DNA of 64,000 nucleotides. Origin: JACKDW01 sp964621785. GTDB lineage: Bacteria > Myxococcota_A > Polyangia > Nannocystales > Nannocystaceae. A program made the position numbers and the translations under genes. The stretch covers positions 1 to 64,000 of the forward strand of contig CAZUPD010000024.1 in assembly GCA_964621785.1 (NCBI GenBank), given 5' to 3'. Within the stretch, counting starts at the first letter, position 1; the number at the start of each line of letters is the position of its first letter. The notes below the pieces were generated by a model, which was not told the origin of the DNA, searched no databases, and was given only the letters and a program-made list of their open reading frames with translations. Shown here one piece after another: positions 1-9,505 of the stretch.

Positions 1-341
1 CCACAAAATCCCTCACCCTCCGGTTTGCAGAGACTGTCGACACACTCCAAGCCTTCGTTGCATATCGAACCATCGCACATACAACCTTCTTCACCGGGCG
101 TACACCCGGCGGTCGTCGGTGTCGTTGTCTCGGTTGTGTCGGTCGGATCGGAGGTCGATTCGCTTGTATCTGAATCACTCGGATCGGTCGGTCCTGCGGA
201 GGTCGAGGTGTCGGACGTCGACTCACTGGTGTCGGTCTGTGTCGTTGTCGACTGTGTGACTGGTCCGAGGCTCTCGCCCATGCTGTCGTGAAAACACCCG
301 GCGAGCGGGATTAGTAAAACGCCCGCGCAGGCGAGTCGCAT
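1..341 (-). CDS. Secreted Cys-rich lipoprotein, C-terminus outside window
   Basis: The start at 341 gives MRLACAGVLLIPLAGC, a short lipoprotein signal with lipobox LAGC (Cys at residue 16), so the product should be lipid-anchored. A linker of about 60 residues rich in Thr, Ser, Asp and Glu follows. A Cys-rich segment then begins with CTPGEEGCMCDGSICNEG and runs off the left edge of the window. This resembles the disulfide-rich repeats common in myxobacterial surface proteins. Function is unknown. Reading stays open to base 1, so the gene is truncated by the window and not broken. Confidence 0.75.
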   Translation of the reverse strand, partial: MRLACAGVLLIPLAGCFHDSMGESLGPVTQSTTTQTDTSESTSDTSTSAGPTDPSDSDTSESTSDPTDTTETTTPTTAGCTPGEEGCMCDGSICNEGLECVDSLCKPEGEGFC

Positions 342-423
342 CTCGCGTGCTGGGTCTAAAAATAAGTCATCCATTGCGCTGGGCTAGGTTAGCGCATCTC
401 AGCACAATCGCTCCCGCGAGCCT

Positions 424-436
424 GTGGTTTTTCTCG
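424..436 (+). repeat. Copy of the GTGGWTTTTCTCG short repeat
   Basis: The bases GTGGTTTTTCTCG in the 270-bp gap between two genes match, with one change, GTGGATTTTCTCG at 24026 and 56613. The surrounding gap (342-611) also holds one TGCACGTGCA palindrome at 527-536. I see no gene in it. Confidence 0.35.
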
Positions 437-611
437 CGCGGCTGCGCCAGGCTTTTCGCGGTTTTTCGCGCACTTCAACTCACTCAAACGTGAAAGGTTC
501 GGACTGCGCACAGGCGGATGTCCGGTTGCACGTGCACATAGTCGGTCGGCCTGTTGACTCGAGCTTGCTTCCTCATTTGTCCAGGAACGCGTCGGGAAAA
601 TCCACGCCCTG

Positions 612-1604
612 CTAGACCCCAAGGGGTTTTTTAGGGCGTTTTGCGAGTTCGTGAAAATGCGCGGTGGCTCGCGTCAGCAGGTCTTGCGATGGGGTCGGCA
701 GGACAGTCCCCTTTCGCCGAAAAGCTCCGGCAGTCAGGGGATCTGGTCCATCGACCAGTTCGCGGACATGTACTCCTTCCGGTAAAAAAGCCGCGCGGAA
801 GGTCGAGACTACGGCAACGCCAAAGCCCCGGGCGACAGCTTCGACCACCCGCGGCGAGGAGCCGACTTCAAAGGCGGCGTGAAATGTCAACGGCCGTCCC
901 TCGTAATTGGCGAAGTGTTGTTCGAGTTGTTCGCGGGCCGGGCCCGAGCGCGTGACGACCAGTGGCAGACCTTCGAGGTCGGCGAGCTTGAGTGTCGCGG
1001 GCAGTTTGTCGGCAAATTGCGAGGATGCGATCACGGCCCAGGGCAGGGGACCTATCGCCGTGAACTCGAGGTGTCGCGGAAGCTCGCCGGGCCCGAGGGT
1101 GCCAAACCCGAGATCGACTTCGCCATCGCCGACCCCTTGGAGCAACTCATTGTCGGGGTATTCGACTACGTGGAGCGAAGGCGCAGGTTCGCGATTGCAA
1201 ATGTCGGCCAGGGCCTCGGCGATCAGGTCAAACGCCCCGGCAAGCACGCCCACGCGGACAGCGCGCTCAGTCGTGGCCAAGACATCGCGCGTGTCGACGA
1301 CCCAGCGATCCCATTGGTGGAGAAACATTCTTGCCCGTCGCGCTAGTTCAGAACCGGCGGGAGTCACACTTCCTGTGCGTTGCCCGGGAGCGCGTTGGAG
1401 CAACTCCGTGCCGGCAAACATCCGTTCGAGATCCGCGAGGTAGCGTGCGTAGGTGGCGCGAGCGTGGCCGCGATGGCGCGCAGCTGCTTGGATCGACCCG
1501 CGTTCAACAATTTCGAGGAATGCCTCGAGATGCGCGCGGGTGAGTGGTGTTTCGGACACCGGACGACTGTACCAAGCTTGCGTCACCGTTGTGTTCGGTG
1601 ACAT
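612..1604 (-). CDS. LysR-family transcriptional regulator
   Basis: The N-terminus carries the LysR winged helix-turn-helix (LTRAHLEAFLEIVERGSI, then AAARHRGHARATYARYLADL and the SVTPAG wing). The periplasmic-binding-protein-like effector domain follows from about residue 105 (RVGVLAGAFDLIAEAL). Length of 330 residues is slightly long for the family because the ATG at 1604 adds about 15 residues. A GTG at 1559 (VSETPLTRAHLEAF) would give the usual family start. The gene is divergent from the transglutaminase-like gene at 1671, which it may control; that is inference from position only. The effector is unknown. Confidence 0.85.
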   Translation of the reverse strand: MSPNTTVTQAWYSRPVSETPLTRAHLEAFLEIVERGSIQAAARHRGHARATYARYLADLERMFAGTELLQRAPGQRTGSVTPAGSELARRARMFLHQWDRWVVDTRDVLATTERAVRVGVLAGAFDLIAEALADICNREPAPSLHVVEYPDNELLQGVGDGEVDLGFGTLGPGELPRHLEFTAIGPLPWAVIASSQFADKLPATLKLADLEGLPLVVTRSGPAREQLEQHFANYEGRPLTFHAAFEVGSSPRVVEAVARGFGVAVVSTFRAAFLPEGVHVRELVDGPDPLTAGAFRRKGTVLPTPSQDLLTRATAHFHELAKRPKKPLGV

Positions 1605-1670
1605 GTGTCGTGCGACCGCCGCGTTTTGTCTCCCGGCTTGCGATCATGGCGAATAGATCCGGGATCCTGC

Positions 1671-4600
1671 ATGATGGGACGATTCATGAAAGCACGCCGA
1701 CGAGCCGCGTTTTACCCCGTTGCCCTGTTGCTGCTCGGTGCATTGGTCGCACCCGGCACACATGCCGCGGCCATGCCCTCGCCCGAGGATGCCTCGCCCC
1801 AGACGATCTGGAAGCCGGGCATCCGCGACGAAAAAGCCGGCTTTCCCGGTCCATGGGTCCGCGAACTCAACCGCCGACGCGAGGTCTTGCGCCGGGCATC
1901 CGGTCGGTCTCCGAATGCGATCACCGGGTTGCTCGGCCTGCTCATCGACCTCCACGGTGAAGTACCGAGCCAGGAACTTGCGACCCTGTTAGAAGGTGTC
2001 GCAAAGGACAGCCGACGTGACCCACTTGTCCGCAGTTACGCCGGCTACTTGCGAGCCCAACTCGCGGCCTCCGAGGGGGAGCAACGACAGGCCTACGAAG
2101 GTTACCGACGCGAGGGCTACCTGCTTGATTGGCAGATCATCGGTCCGTTTGAAAATGCAGGTCGCGCCGGTCAACGGCAGATGTTTCCGCCCGAGAAAGA
2201 TGCGTTTGACGCCAACCAGTTGATGTTTGGCAAGCTTCCCAGCGAGCTACTGGAGTGGCGGATCTTTCGCAATGAAGAGGTTCAAAGCGGGACCTTTGTT
2301 TCGCTCGATGCCCTACTTTCACCCAACACCCAAGTCACTGGATATGCAACGAAATGGGTGAAAGTCGCCAAGGACACCTCGGCCGCCCTGCATGTCGGCG
2401 CCGGTGGTGCTTACAAAGTGTGGGTTGGTAGCGACTTGGTCGGTCAGTCGGAGCTGTACCGTTCGCCCCATCCGTTGCAGGATACCCACGCGATCAAGCT
2501 GCGTGCCGGGTGGAACCGGATCCTCGTCAAAATCAGCGCAGATGAGGGCCTTTGGGGGTTTACTGCGCGCATCAGCCAACGATCGGGGGCGCCACTGACC
2601 GGTATCCTGACGACCACGGACCCTCAGACTGGAACCCTTGCACCTCCTGCGCCTGGAACCGTGGTTGCCGAGACCGGGAAGCCGGGCAAACCGCCGCACT
2701 CCCTGCGGGCGGCCCTTGAAACCCGGGCCGAGAAAAACCGTCCCCGCGTAGAAGATGTACTTGCAAGAGTCGAGTTTGAACGCTGGGTTCGACTCTATGC
2801 TCCTGAGGACAGGACTTCGGCCGAACATGCCGAAGAAGCCGATACGCTCGCGCAGACGGCCCGCAGCGCCTATCTCCTGTATCTCGCCGATCCCGATCCG
2901 AATACCAGTCGCACCGCCCTGGCGACCGGGATTGAGCGGGCGCGCAAAGAGGGACTGCCAAGTGCCTCGCTGCTTGCCCGGTTGTTGCGGCAACAGGCCT
3001 GGAGTTACCAAGCGCTCGGGTTTGACGACCGCGCCCGCCGGACCCTTGACGAATCGTTCCAGGTCGGCCCCGACGACGCCCACACCGAATTGGCGCTCGT
3101 CGAACGCATGGCAGAAGATGGCTATACACTGAGTTCGCTGAGCTGGCTCGAGAGTATGGTTCGTCGCTACCCCGAGTCGGGGATGTTGTTGCGGGCCAAA
3201 GCTTCGCGACTGGCCGAGCTTGGACGTACCCGCGATGCGCTGACTGTGTACGAGATTCTTCTCGCCCACCACCAAGACGAGGGGTACGTCCATGGCCAGA
3301 TGGTCGAAGCCCTACTCGAGCTTGGTGAGGCCGATCGTGCGACCGAGCTCGCGCGCGACCGCGTCAACAGTGTCCCGGGGTTACCGGCTGCGTATGTGCA
3401 ACTCGCCCACCTCGAGGAAGCTCGAGGGAGTGTCGGCGCTGCCCGATCGGCGCTGCAAAAAGCTACCGAGCTCTCGCCCCAAGATGCCGACCTTCACAAC
3501 CTCCTCGGAAGGTTGTTGGCCCGAAACGGTGACACGGCGGGGGGCATTCACAGCCTCAAGCGCTCGCTCGCCCTCAAGCCACAACAGCCCGGGCTGCGCG
3601 ATCTGTTGGCCTCGCTCGACACTTCGCAGGCCGACGATATCTTCGCCCGCCACGACATCGATTTTGAAAAGATTGCAGCTACACCAACTCCGAAAAAATG
3701 GGAGGGCAAGGACGCTGGGATTCTCCATCGTCGGGTCGCGGTCCATGTTCTCGAAAATGGTCTGACCGAACGTCTCGACCATCGTGTGATCCGAATTCTC
3801 GACGACCGTGGTACACGCAGCCAATCGGTTCAGGCGATCGCATTTGACCCCGGGGAGAGCTATGTCGATGTTCGCCGCGCCCGGGTCCGTCGGAAAAATG
3901 GATCGATCGAACAGATCGGATCGCCCTCGGTCGTTTCCATGACCGAAGCCGGCTACCGCATGTTTTACGACCGCAGGATCCAACGCGTGATCTTCAACGG
4001 GCTGCGGCCTGGCGACACCCTCGAGGTCGCGTTTGTGCGTCGCGACGTGGCCGCGCGCAACAAGTTTGACGACTACTTCGGCGAGCTGATGCCGATGGAG
4101 GATATCCTCCCCGCGCTGCACAGCGAGTATGTGCTCGAGGTCCCGGCTACGCGTCCGCTGTATTTCAACCGCAAGGTCAAGAAGCTTGAGAAAGAAGGTG
4201 CGGATACAATTACGTATCGCTATCTCCTCAAGGATCAGGCGGGTATTTTGCCCGAAGCCCACATGCCCGGGTGGACCGAAGTCACCGACTATCTGCACGT
4301 AAGTACCTATGCCAACTGGAACGATGTCGGGCGTTGGTATTGGAACCTCGTCAAAGAGCAGCTCGTCGTCGACAACAAGATCAAGGCCGGTGTGGCCGAG
4401 GCGATGGAAGGCCTGGGGAAGGACGCGAGCGTACGCGATAAGGTCTCGGCCATCTACCGCCACGTGATCCGCTCGACCCGGTATGTCGGCCTCGAGTTCG
4501 GGATCCACGGATACAAACCCTACCGGACCACCGATGTCTACGACCGGAAGTTCGGCGATTGCAAGGATAAGGCGAGCCTGCTCAAGGTGATGCTCGCCGA

Positions 4601-5486
4601 AGTTGGGATCAATTCCCACCTCGTCCTTGTGCGGACCCGCGACCAGGGAACCATCGGCAAGACCCCCGCGAGCTTGTCGGCGTTCAACCACGCCATCGTC
4701 TACGTCCCCGAACTCGACCTCTATCTCGATGGTACCGCCGAGTTTTCCGGGCCCGACGAGCTCCCCGCCGGCGACCAGGGGGCAAGTGTTCTGGTCGTCA
4801 AGGACGGGGAGGGTGCCGAACTTCGGCAGATCCCGATGAGCCAGCCGACGGTCAACCACCAAGTCACCTTACAAAAGGTGCAGCTACAAGAAAATGGCGG
4901 GGCGTTGGTGACCCACAACCTCACGATGCGCGGGGCAAATGCGGCTTCGTGGCGGACCAACTTGCAGTCGACCGAGAGTCGAAAAGAGCGTCTAACGGCG
5001 GTTTGGGGACGTTTTTTCCCGGGCGTTCGGGTTTCTGAAATCGACACACCGCAGATCGAAAACGTGCTTGCGCCGGTGAAGGTCGGGGCCAAACTCGAAG
5101 TGCCGCACTGGGATCAGTCGCAACCAGGGTCGCTGCGATTTACCCCTCTCGGCTATCGCACCAACCTCGTCGGGTCACTTGCCGCCCAAGCAAAACGACG
5201 CCACGACCTCGTACTTTCGATTCCCTCGCTTGAAGAGCAGACCATCGAATACGAGTTACCGCGTGGATATACATTTTCCCAAACGCCGCAAAACAACAAA
5301 ATTGAAAGCCCGATGGGGAAATTCGAGTTGAGGGTCGAAATCAAGGGTCGCAAGGCCACGGTCTACAGTCGCCTCGAATACAGCGTAACCCGGGTACCTC
5401 CCGCAAAATACCGCGAGTTCCGCGAATTTCTGCGTCAGGTCGATGCCGCCCTCCAACAGGTGTTTGAAGCCCGTCCTGGTCAATAA
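1671..5486 (+). CDS. Exported TPR - DUF3857 - transglutaminase-like protein
   Basis: A large exported protein (about 1,272 residues). The signal peptide is KARRRAAFYPVALLLLGALV with an AHA-type cleavage region; 1671 is chosen because GGGATCC precedes it, with ATG 1686 as an alternative. The middle is rich in TPR-like helical pairs (about residues 430-660). DUF3857 follows (HRRVAVHVLENG to about residue 880). A transglutaminase-like core then shows an apparently intact triad: Cys964 in FGDCKDKASL, His1007 in FNHAIVYV and Asp1020 in YLDGTA. A beta-rich C-terminus completes it. Such proteins act in the periplasm or at the surface as proteases or cross-linking enzymes; the substrate is unknown. 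The next gene, 8 bp away, is a paralogue with a dead core. Palindromes TGYANNTRCA lie at 2756, 3674 and 4879. Confidence 0.85.
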   Translation: MMGRFMKARRRAAFYPVALLLLGALVAPGTHAAAMPSPEDASPQTIWKPGIRDEKAGFPGPWVRELNRRREVLRRASGRSPNAITGLLGLLIDLHGEVPSQELATLLEGVAKDSRRDPLVRSYAGYLRAQLAASEGEQRQAYEGYRREGYLLDWQIIGPFENAGRAGQRQMFPPEKDAFDANQLMFGKLPSELLEWRIFRNEEVQSGTFVSLDALLSPNTQVTGYATKWVKVAKDTSAALHVGAGGAYKVWVGSDLVGQSELYRSPHPLQDTHAIKLRAGWNRILVKISADEGLWGFTARISQRSGAPLTGILTTTDPQTGTLAPPAPGTVVAETGKPGKPPHSLRAALETRAEKNRPRVEDVLARVEFERWVRLYAPEDRTSAEHAEEADTLAQTARSAYLLYLADPDPNTSRTALATGIERARKEGLPSASLLARLLRQQAWSYQALGFDDRARRTLDESFQVGPDDAHTELALVERMAEDGYTLSSLSWLESMVRRYPESGMLLRAKASRLAELGRTRDALTVYEILLAHHQDEGYVHGQMVEALLELGEADRATELARDRVNSVPGLPAAYVQLAHLEEARGSVGAARSALQKATELSPQDADLHNLLGRLLARNGDTAGGIHSLKRSLALKPQQPGLRDLLASLDTSQADDIFARHDIDFEKIAATPTPKKWEGKDAGILHRRVAVHVLENGLTERLDHRVIRILDDRGTRSQSVQAIAFDPGESYVDVRRARVRRKNGSIEQIGSPSVVSMTEAGYRMFYDRRIQRVIFNGLRPGDTLEVAFVRRDVAARNKFDDYFGELMPMEDILPALHSEYVLEVPATRPLYFNRKVKKLEKEGADTITYRYLLKDQAGILPEAHMPGWTEVTDYLHVSTYANWNDVGRWYWNLVKEQLVVDNKIKAGVAEAMEGLGKDASVRDKVSAIYRHVIRSTRYVGLEFGIHGYKPYRTTDVYDRKFGDCKDKASLLKVMLAEVGINSHLVLVRTRDQGTIGKTPASLSAFNHAIVYVPELDLYLDGTAEFSGPDELPAGDQGASVLVVKDGEGAELRQIPMSQPTVNHQVTLQKVQLQENGGALVTHNLTMRGANAASWRTNLQSTESRKERLTAVWGRFFPGVRVSEIDTPQIENVLAPVKVGAKLEVPHWDQSQPGSLRFTPLGYRTNLVGSLAAQAKRRHDLVLSIPSLEEQTIEYELPRGYTFSQTPQNNKIESPMGKFELRVEIKGRKATVYSRLEYSVTRVPPAKYREFREFLRQVDAALQQVFEARPGQ

Positions 5487-5494
5487 ACAGTTTC

Positions 5495-8400
5495 ATGCAG
5501 ATGCATACAAAGTCCGACTCTCCGCGAATCTCTCACCTCCGGCGGTGGTCTCGTCCACTTGTCCATGCGTTTTTCGCCCTGGCACTGCTCGCCTGCCGGC
5601 CCAAGGAGCCACCCGTCGAGCCGCTGAGCCACGAGGATGCGCAGGTTCAGGTCGACAAGTTGGAGCTATACCTCGCCGATCATCCCGAAGACCAGGCGGC
5701 CTGGCGCGACCTCGGGCACTTGTATTGGATCCACCTCGGCGATATCGGCAAGGCCCGGCCGATTCTCGATAAGCTCGCAGATGCCGGAGACCCGGTGGCG
5801 ACAGCCTCGGCGTTGGTCCTGGCCGATTTTCGGCTCGAGTTTCCGCGCGCTCGCGAGTTGGCATTGCGGATGGTCAAGCTGGCCAAACAACCTCCTGCTG
5901 CTCAGCCGACTCCCCGGCGAAGCCCGGCGAAGTACGCCCCCGTCGACCGCGAGACGATCATGGGATTTGCCGCGTTTGCAGCCAGGGTCCTCGCGCGCAA
6001 TCACGGAGAAACACCCGACGACGACGAGGTTTTCGCAACTTTTTACAAAAGTCTTTCACTCGACGGCTACCCGGTGGGTGTCACCCAACCACTGTTGAGC
6101 CTGCGCGCCCAAATCGCCCGGCGTCACGGCGAGGACTATCACACCTATTACGACCAGCAGGGCTGTACCCGCGATTGGGTGGCGGGTCCGCTCGAAGGCT
6201 CCTTGGCCGCACTCGAGCTGCGGCACCTCGAGGAAGACGCAAACAAGCCGCTCAAACCGGATGCAGATGCAAATATAACGGCTCTGTCTTGTGTTGTACG
6301 TGCATGGAATCCAACGCCCCGCGCCGGGGTCCGCAGGATGCAGACGGATCTCGAAGTTTCGGGGAATGTCGTGGACCTCGAAGTCGCGTCGCAGATGCCG
6401 ATGCGTGTCTACCTCGACGGCAAGCCGGTCTACCGCGGTGATTTGACGACCCGGTGGCCAGCTGACCACTCGCAGATCCGTGTGCAGACAACTCCGGGAC
6501 ACCACCGCCTCGAAGCTCACCTGACCATCCCGAATGAGCGGGCGTGGTTGATGATCCGAGCGACCGACGAGCGGGGCAAGGCGATCCCGAGCGGCAAGCC
6601 TGGAGCGGACCGCAAACCGAGTCAGGGGGTCACCGCGCAACCGGTTGAGCAGGTATTTTCCGCGGAGCGTTTCGAGCGCCTGCCGCCAGATGCGTTGTTT
6701 CGCGACCCGCTCTACCGACCGCTACGCCAACTCTATGATCTCGCTGATGCCCTCGCACAGGGGGATAGTGACCGCGCGGAAGAGGAGGCCCATACCCTTC
6801 AGGCCCAGGCACCCAAATTTGCAGATGCACATATTCTGGTTGCGGCCTTTGAAATCGAAGATCCGAGCCGTGAACGGACGGCCTCGGAGGCTCGGCAGCG
6901 CAAAGCACTTGAATATGCACTTAAGCTTGACGGCACACTCGACAGCGCCCGCATTCGTCTGCTCGAGATGGACTTGGAGCGGAGCGAAGTTACCGACGTC
7001 CTCGAACAGTTGCGGGAGTTGCCAAAAGGGAGTCTCAGCCATGTCCAGGGTGAGCTGCTCCGATTTCGTGCCTACCTCGCGGGGGGGGACGAATATGCAG
7101 CGCTTCAGGCCCTTGAACGCGCGGCGGTTCGTGATCCCAACGGATGCCAGATTCTCAAGGCACAACGCCTGGTCGCCCGCGACCGTGACGATGTCAAACG
7201 CGAAGATGAAGTGACGGCCGGCCTCGAGCATTGCTCCGGGACGTTAGGGCTGCGGGCCAACCTCGCCCGCAAGCGCGGCGATCTCAAACTCGCCAAGGAG
7301 CTACTGGCCGAACGGGTGAATCGTGCAGCCGACGATGTCGATGCCCTCGAAGCTCTCGTCGAGGTAGCGATCGCCGAGCGCAACTTCGACCAAGCATTGG
7401 TGCACCTGCAACAAATTCTGAACTACCGGCCGTATTCCGCCGGTGCACGCCTGCGCGTCAGCGATGTCCAAGCCGATATGAACCGGCTGTCCGAGGCGCG
7501 GAAGTCACTCGAGGCAGCGATTGAGCAGATACCCGCGAGCTCGTCGCTGTGGGTCGTCGCGGAGAACCTAGGTGTTCATGATGACCTGTACGACTTTCGC
7601 ACCGACGGAGCCAAGGCGCTGGCCGCCTATCGGCAAGAGCCCGATCCCTATCCCGGTGCGAGTGAAGTGTTGGTCCTCGATCGTAGTGTCGCGCGTGTCT
7701 ACCCCGACGGTAGCCTTCGACAAATTGTGCATACAATTTCCGAACTGCGAACCAAAGACGCGATCGACAGGTACGGCGAGATCACACCACCCGAGGGGGC
7801 CCGCGTTCTCACCCTTCACAGCATCAAACCGGATGGCACGATCGTCGAGCCCGAGGTGATTCCCGGCAAGGAAGGGTTGAGCCTGCGGGGGCTCGCACCC
7901 GGCGATGCGGTCGAGTACGAGATGGTCTTGGGGCAAGGTCCCGAAGCATTGCTCCCGGGGTACATCGATGTATCTCGTTTTCGCTTCCAGTCGGCGGCGA
8001 CACCTTTTCACGTGTCCGAGATGATCGTCGTCAGCCCCGAAAATCTCGCGCTTCAGGTCGAGTCTCGCAACAACGCACCCAAGCCGCGTGTCCGCATGGA
8101 GAACGGACTCAAGATCCAGCACTGGCAAGTGCAGCGTTCCCAACGTCTCGGTGTGGAGCCGGGGATGCGATCGCTTATCGATGAGGTTCCCTCGGTCCGT
8201 GTATTTACACCACCCGATACTCACGCCTGGCTCGAAAGCCTGGCCCTGAGTTTGTACCCCTCGCAGCGCAGCAACCCCGAGTTGCGTGCCAAAGTCCGTT
8301 CGCTCACCTCGGGTATCTCCAAAGGTCCCAAGTATCGTTCGCTCGTCCTACGCGCGATCTACAATTGGGTGCTCGACAATGTTGAGGAGACCGGTGACCT

Positions 8401-9397
8401 CACCAATGGAGCGACGCTCACGCTGTCGGCGGGCAAAGGCAGTCGCCTGATGCTGCTCAAGACGATGCTGCGTGAAGCGGGTCTCTACAGTGAGCTTTGG
8501 GTCGGGCGCGACCGCTTTGGGCCCCAGGATCAAAAGGGCGGGCATCCGCTGCTCGAGGCCTATGCTGCACCTGTCCTTGCGGTCTGGGTCAACAGCGACG
8601 GACCCAAAGGACAGCCGGTGATCGTGTTGACAAATGCCAAGGCAATGCCGCTGGGGTATGTCCCGGTGAACCTCTCCGGTGCTCCTGGTGTCCGGGTCAG
8701 GCTCGACGACAGCGAACGTCCCCCCGGGTTTCTCACGTTTCCGGCGACACCGGGTGCATTGCTCGACCGCCGGAGCCACGAGCTCGAGCTTGAGATCGAT
8801 CGCAGGGGCAACGGAACGGTCACCGGTACGATTGAACTACAGGGGATGGAGGCGCTCGCGTGGCGCAACCAGCTGCAAAATATCGACCGCGCCCGTCTCA
8901 ACGAGGGGTTTGAACAGGCGGAGCTCGCCCACCTGTGCCGTGGAGCGACGATCGACCTCACCAACCTCGAACTCGTCCACGAAGAGGAGACCAGCAAGTC
9001 GTTTCAACTCCGGTTTGAGGCCACGATCCGCGGTGCCGTTGGCAGTCAAAACTCGATTTGCTCGCCGGTTGTCCCGATGAACATGGCCCTTGGTTATGCC
9101 GCTTTGCCCGAGCGCAAGACCGGGATGGTTATTTCATATGCACCAAAGAAGACGGCGAAAGTGACGATCCGGCTGACCGACGGGCAATTTGCCGATATCC
9201 CCAAGGCGGCACAGGTCCGCGATGATTTCGGTTCCTATACCCGCGAGGTACAGGGGGGGGGCGGTGGTCAAGAGGTCACGATCACTTCGGAGATGAATCT
9301 GACTCTTGGGACAGTTAATCCAGAAGACTATCGCGACTTGGTCAACTTTGCTCGCGAGCTCAAAACCATCGAAGACGAGCTCGTGCGGGTACGTTAG
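5495..9397 (+). CDS. Lipoprotein paralogue: TPR - DUF3857 - degenerate transglutaminase
   Basis: A 1,300-residue lipoprotein (lipobox ALLAC, Cys about residue 34) with TPR-like helices, DUF3857 (about residues 720-900) and a transglutaminase-like fold. It is the same architecture as the preceding gene and is 8 bp downstream, so the two are probably co-transcribed. The block that should hold the catalytic Cys reads SAGKGSRLMLLKTML where the neighbour has GDCKDKASLLKVML, and the His block reads AYAAPVLAVWV. Cys, His and Asp are therefore all missing, and the domain is likely a non-catalytic partner or binding module. The start ATGCAGATGCAT overlaps palindrome TGCAGATGCA (5496) and no clear Shine-Dalgarno is visible; ATG 5501 is an alternative. 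It carries six exact palindromes, the densest stretch in the window. Confidence 0.85.
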   Translation: MQMHTKSDSPRISHLRRWSRPLVHAFFALALLACRPKEPPVEPLSHEDAQVQVDKLELYLADHPEDQAAWRDLGHLYWIHLGDIGKARPILDKLADAGDPVATASALVLADFRLEFPRARELALRMVKLAKQPPAAQPTPRRSPAKYAPVDRETIMGFAAFAARVLARNHGETPDDDEVFATFYKSLSLDGYPVGVTQPLLSLRAQIARRHGEDYHTYYDQQGCTRDWVAGPLEGSLAALELRHLEEDANKPLKPDADANITALSCVVRAWNPTPRAGVRRMQTDLEVSGNVVDLEVASQMPMRVYLDGKPVYRGDLTTRWPADHSQIRVQTTPGHHRLEAHLTIPNERAWLMIRATDERGKAIPSGKPGADRKPSQGVTAQPVEQVFSAERFERLPPDALFRDPLYRPLRQLYDLADALAQGDSDRAEEEAHTLQAQAPKFADAHILVAAFEIEDPSRERTASEARQRKALEYALKLDGTLDSARIRLLEMDLERSEVTDVLEQLRELPKGSLSHVQGELLRFRAYLAGGDEYAALQALERAAVRDPNGCQILKAQRLVARDRDDVKREDEVTAGLEHCSGTLGLRANLARKRGDLKLAKELLAERVNRAADDVDALEALVEVAIAERNFDQALVHLQQILNYRPYSAGARLRVSDVQADMNRLSEARKSLEAAIEQIPASSSLWVVAENLGVHDDLYDFRTDGAKALAAYRQEPDPYPGASEVLVLDRSVARVYPDGSLRQIVHTISELRTKDAIDRYGEITPPEGARVLTLHSIKPDGTIVEPEVIPGKEGLSLRGLAPGDAVEYEMVLGQGPEALLPGYIDVSRFRFQSAATPFHVSEMIVVSPENLALQVESRNNAPKPRVRMENGLKIQHWQVQRSQRLGVEPGMRSLIDEVPSVRVFTPPDTHAWLESLALSLYPSQRSNPELRAKVRSLTSGISKGPKYRSLVLRAIYNWVLDNVEETGDLTNGATLTLSAGKGSRLMLLKTMLREAGLYSELWVGRDRFGPQDQKGGHPLLEAYAAPVLAVWVNSDGPKGQPVIVLTNAKAMPLGYVPVNLSGAPGVRVRLDDSERPPGFLTFPATPGALLDRRSHELELEIDRRGNGTVTGTIELQGMEALAWRNQLQNIDRARLNEGFEQAELAHLCRGATIDLTNLELVHEEETSKSFQLRFEATIRGAVGSQNSICSPVVPMNMALGYAALPERKTGMVISYAPKKTAKVTIRLTDGQFADIPKAAQVRDDFGSYTREVQGGGGGQEVTITSEMNLTLGTVNPEDYRDLVNFARELKTIEDELVRVR
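7722..7739 (+). repeat. 18-bp palindrome, identical to one at 44874
   Basis: AAATTGTGCATACAATTT lies inside the coding sequence (codons for Gln-Ile-Val-His-Thr-Ile-Ser). Its reverse complement recurs exactly at 44874-44891. The centre TGTGCATACA is a variant of the dispersed TGYANNTRCA palindrome. The arms add perfectly paired AAATT/AATTT. Confidence 0.7.
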
Positions 9398-9473
9398 GTT
9401 GCGTCCGGCACCGGCCGACCGGTCCGGGAGCTTGGGGGTCCTCTCACGCGCGAACGTTGATTTAATAACCAAT

Positions 9474-9497
9474 AAACATGTCATTTGTGACATGTTT
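9474..9497. promoter_or_regulatory. 24-bp palindrome upstream of the lipoprotein gene
   Basis: AAACATGTCA - TTTG - TGACATGTTT is a perfect inverted repeat with 10-bp arms, ending 8 bp before the ATG at 9506. The position suits an operator that blocks transcription or ribosome access. The core ATGTC-N-TTTG-N-GACAT with the same TTTG spacer recurs at 41213. This suggests one dimeric regulator acting at both places (inference). Confidence 0.55.
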
Positions 9498-9505
9498 ACT
9501 TGGTC

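Noticed and set aside
613..640. Terminator-like CCCCAAGGGG plus T-run
   Set aside because: The loop would be two bases, no plus-strand gene ends here, and the bases code for the LysR C-terminus.
2319..4862. Long minus-strand open frames opposite the transglutaminase-like gene
   Set aside because: Typical GC-rich shadow frames without domains; the plus strand holds DUF3857 and the catalytic motifs.
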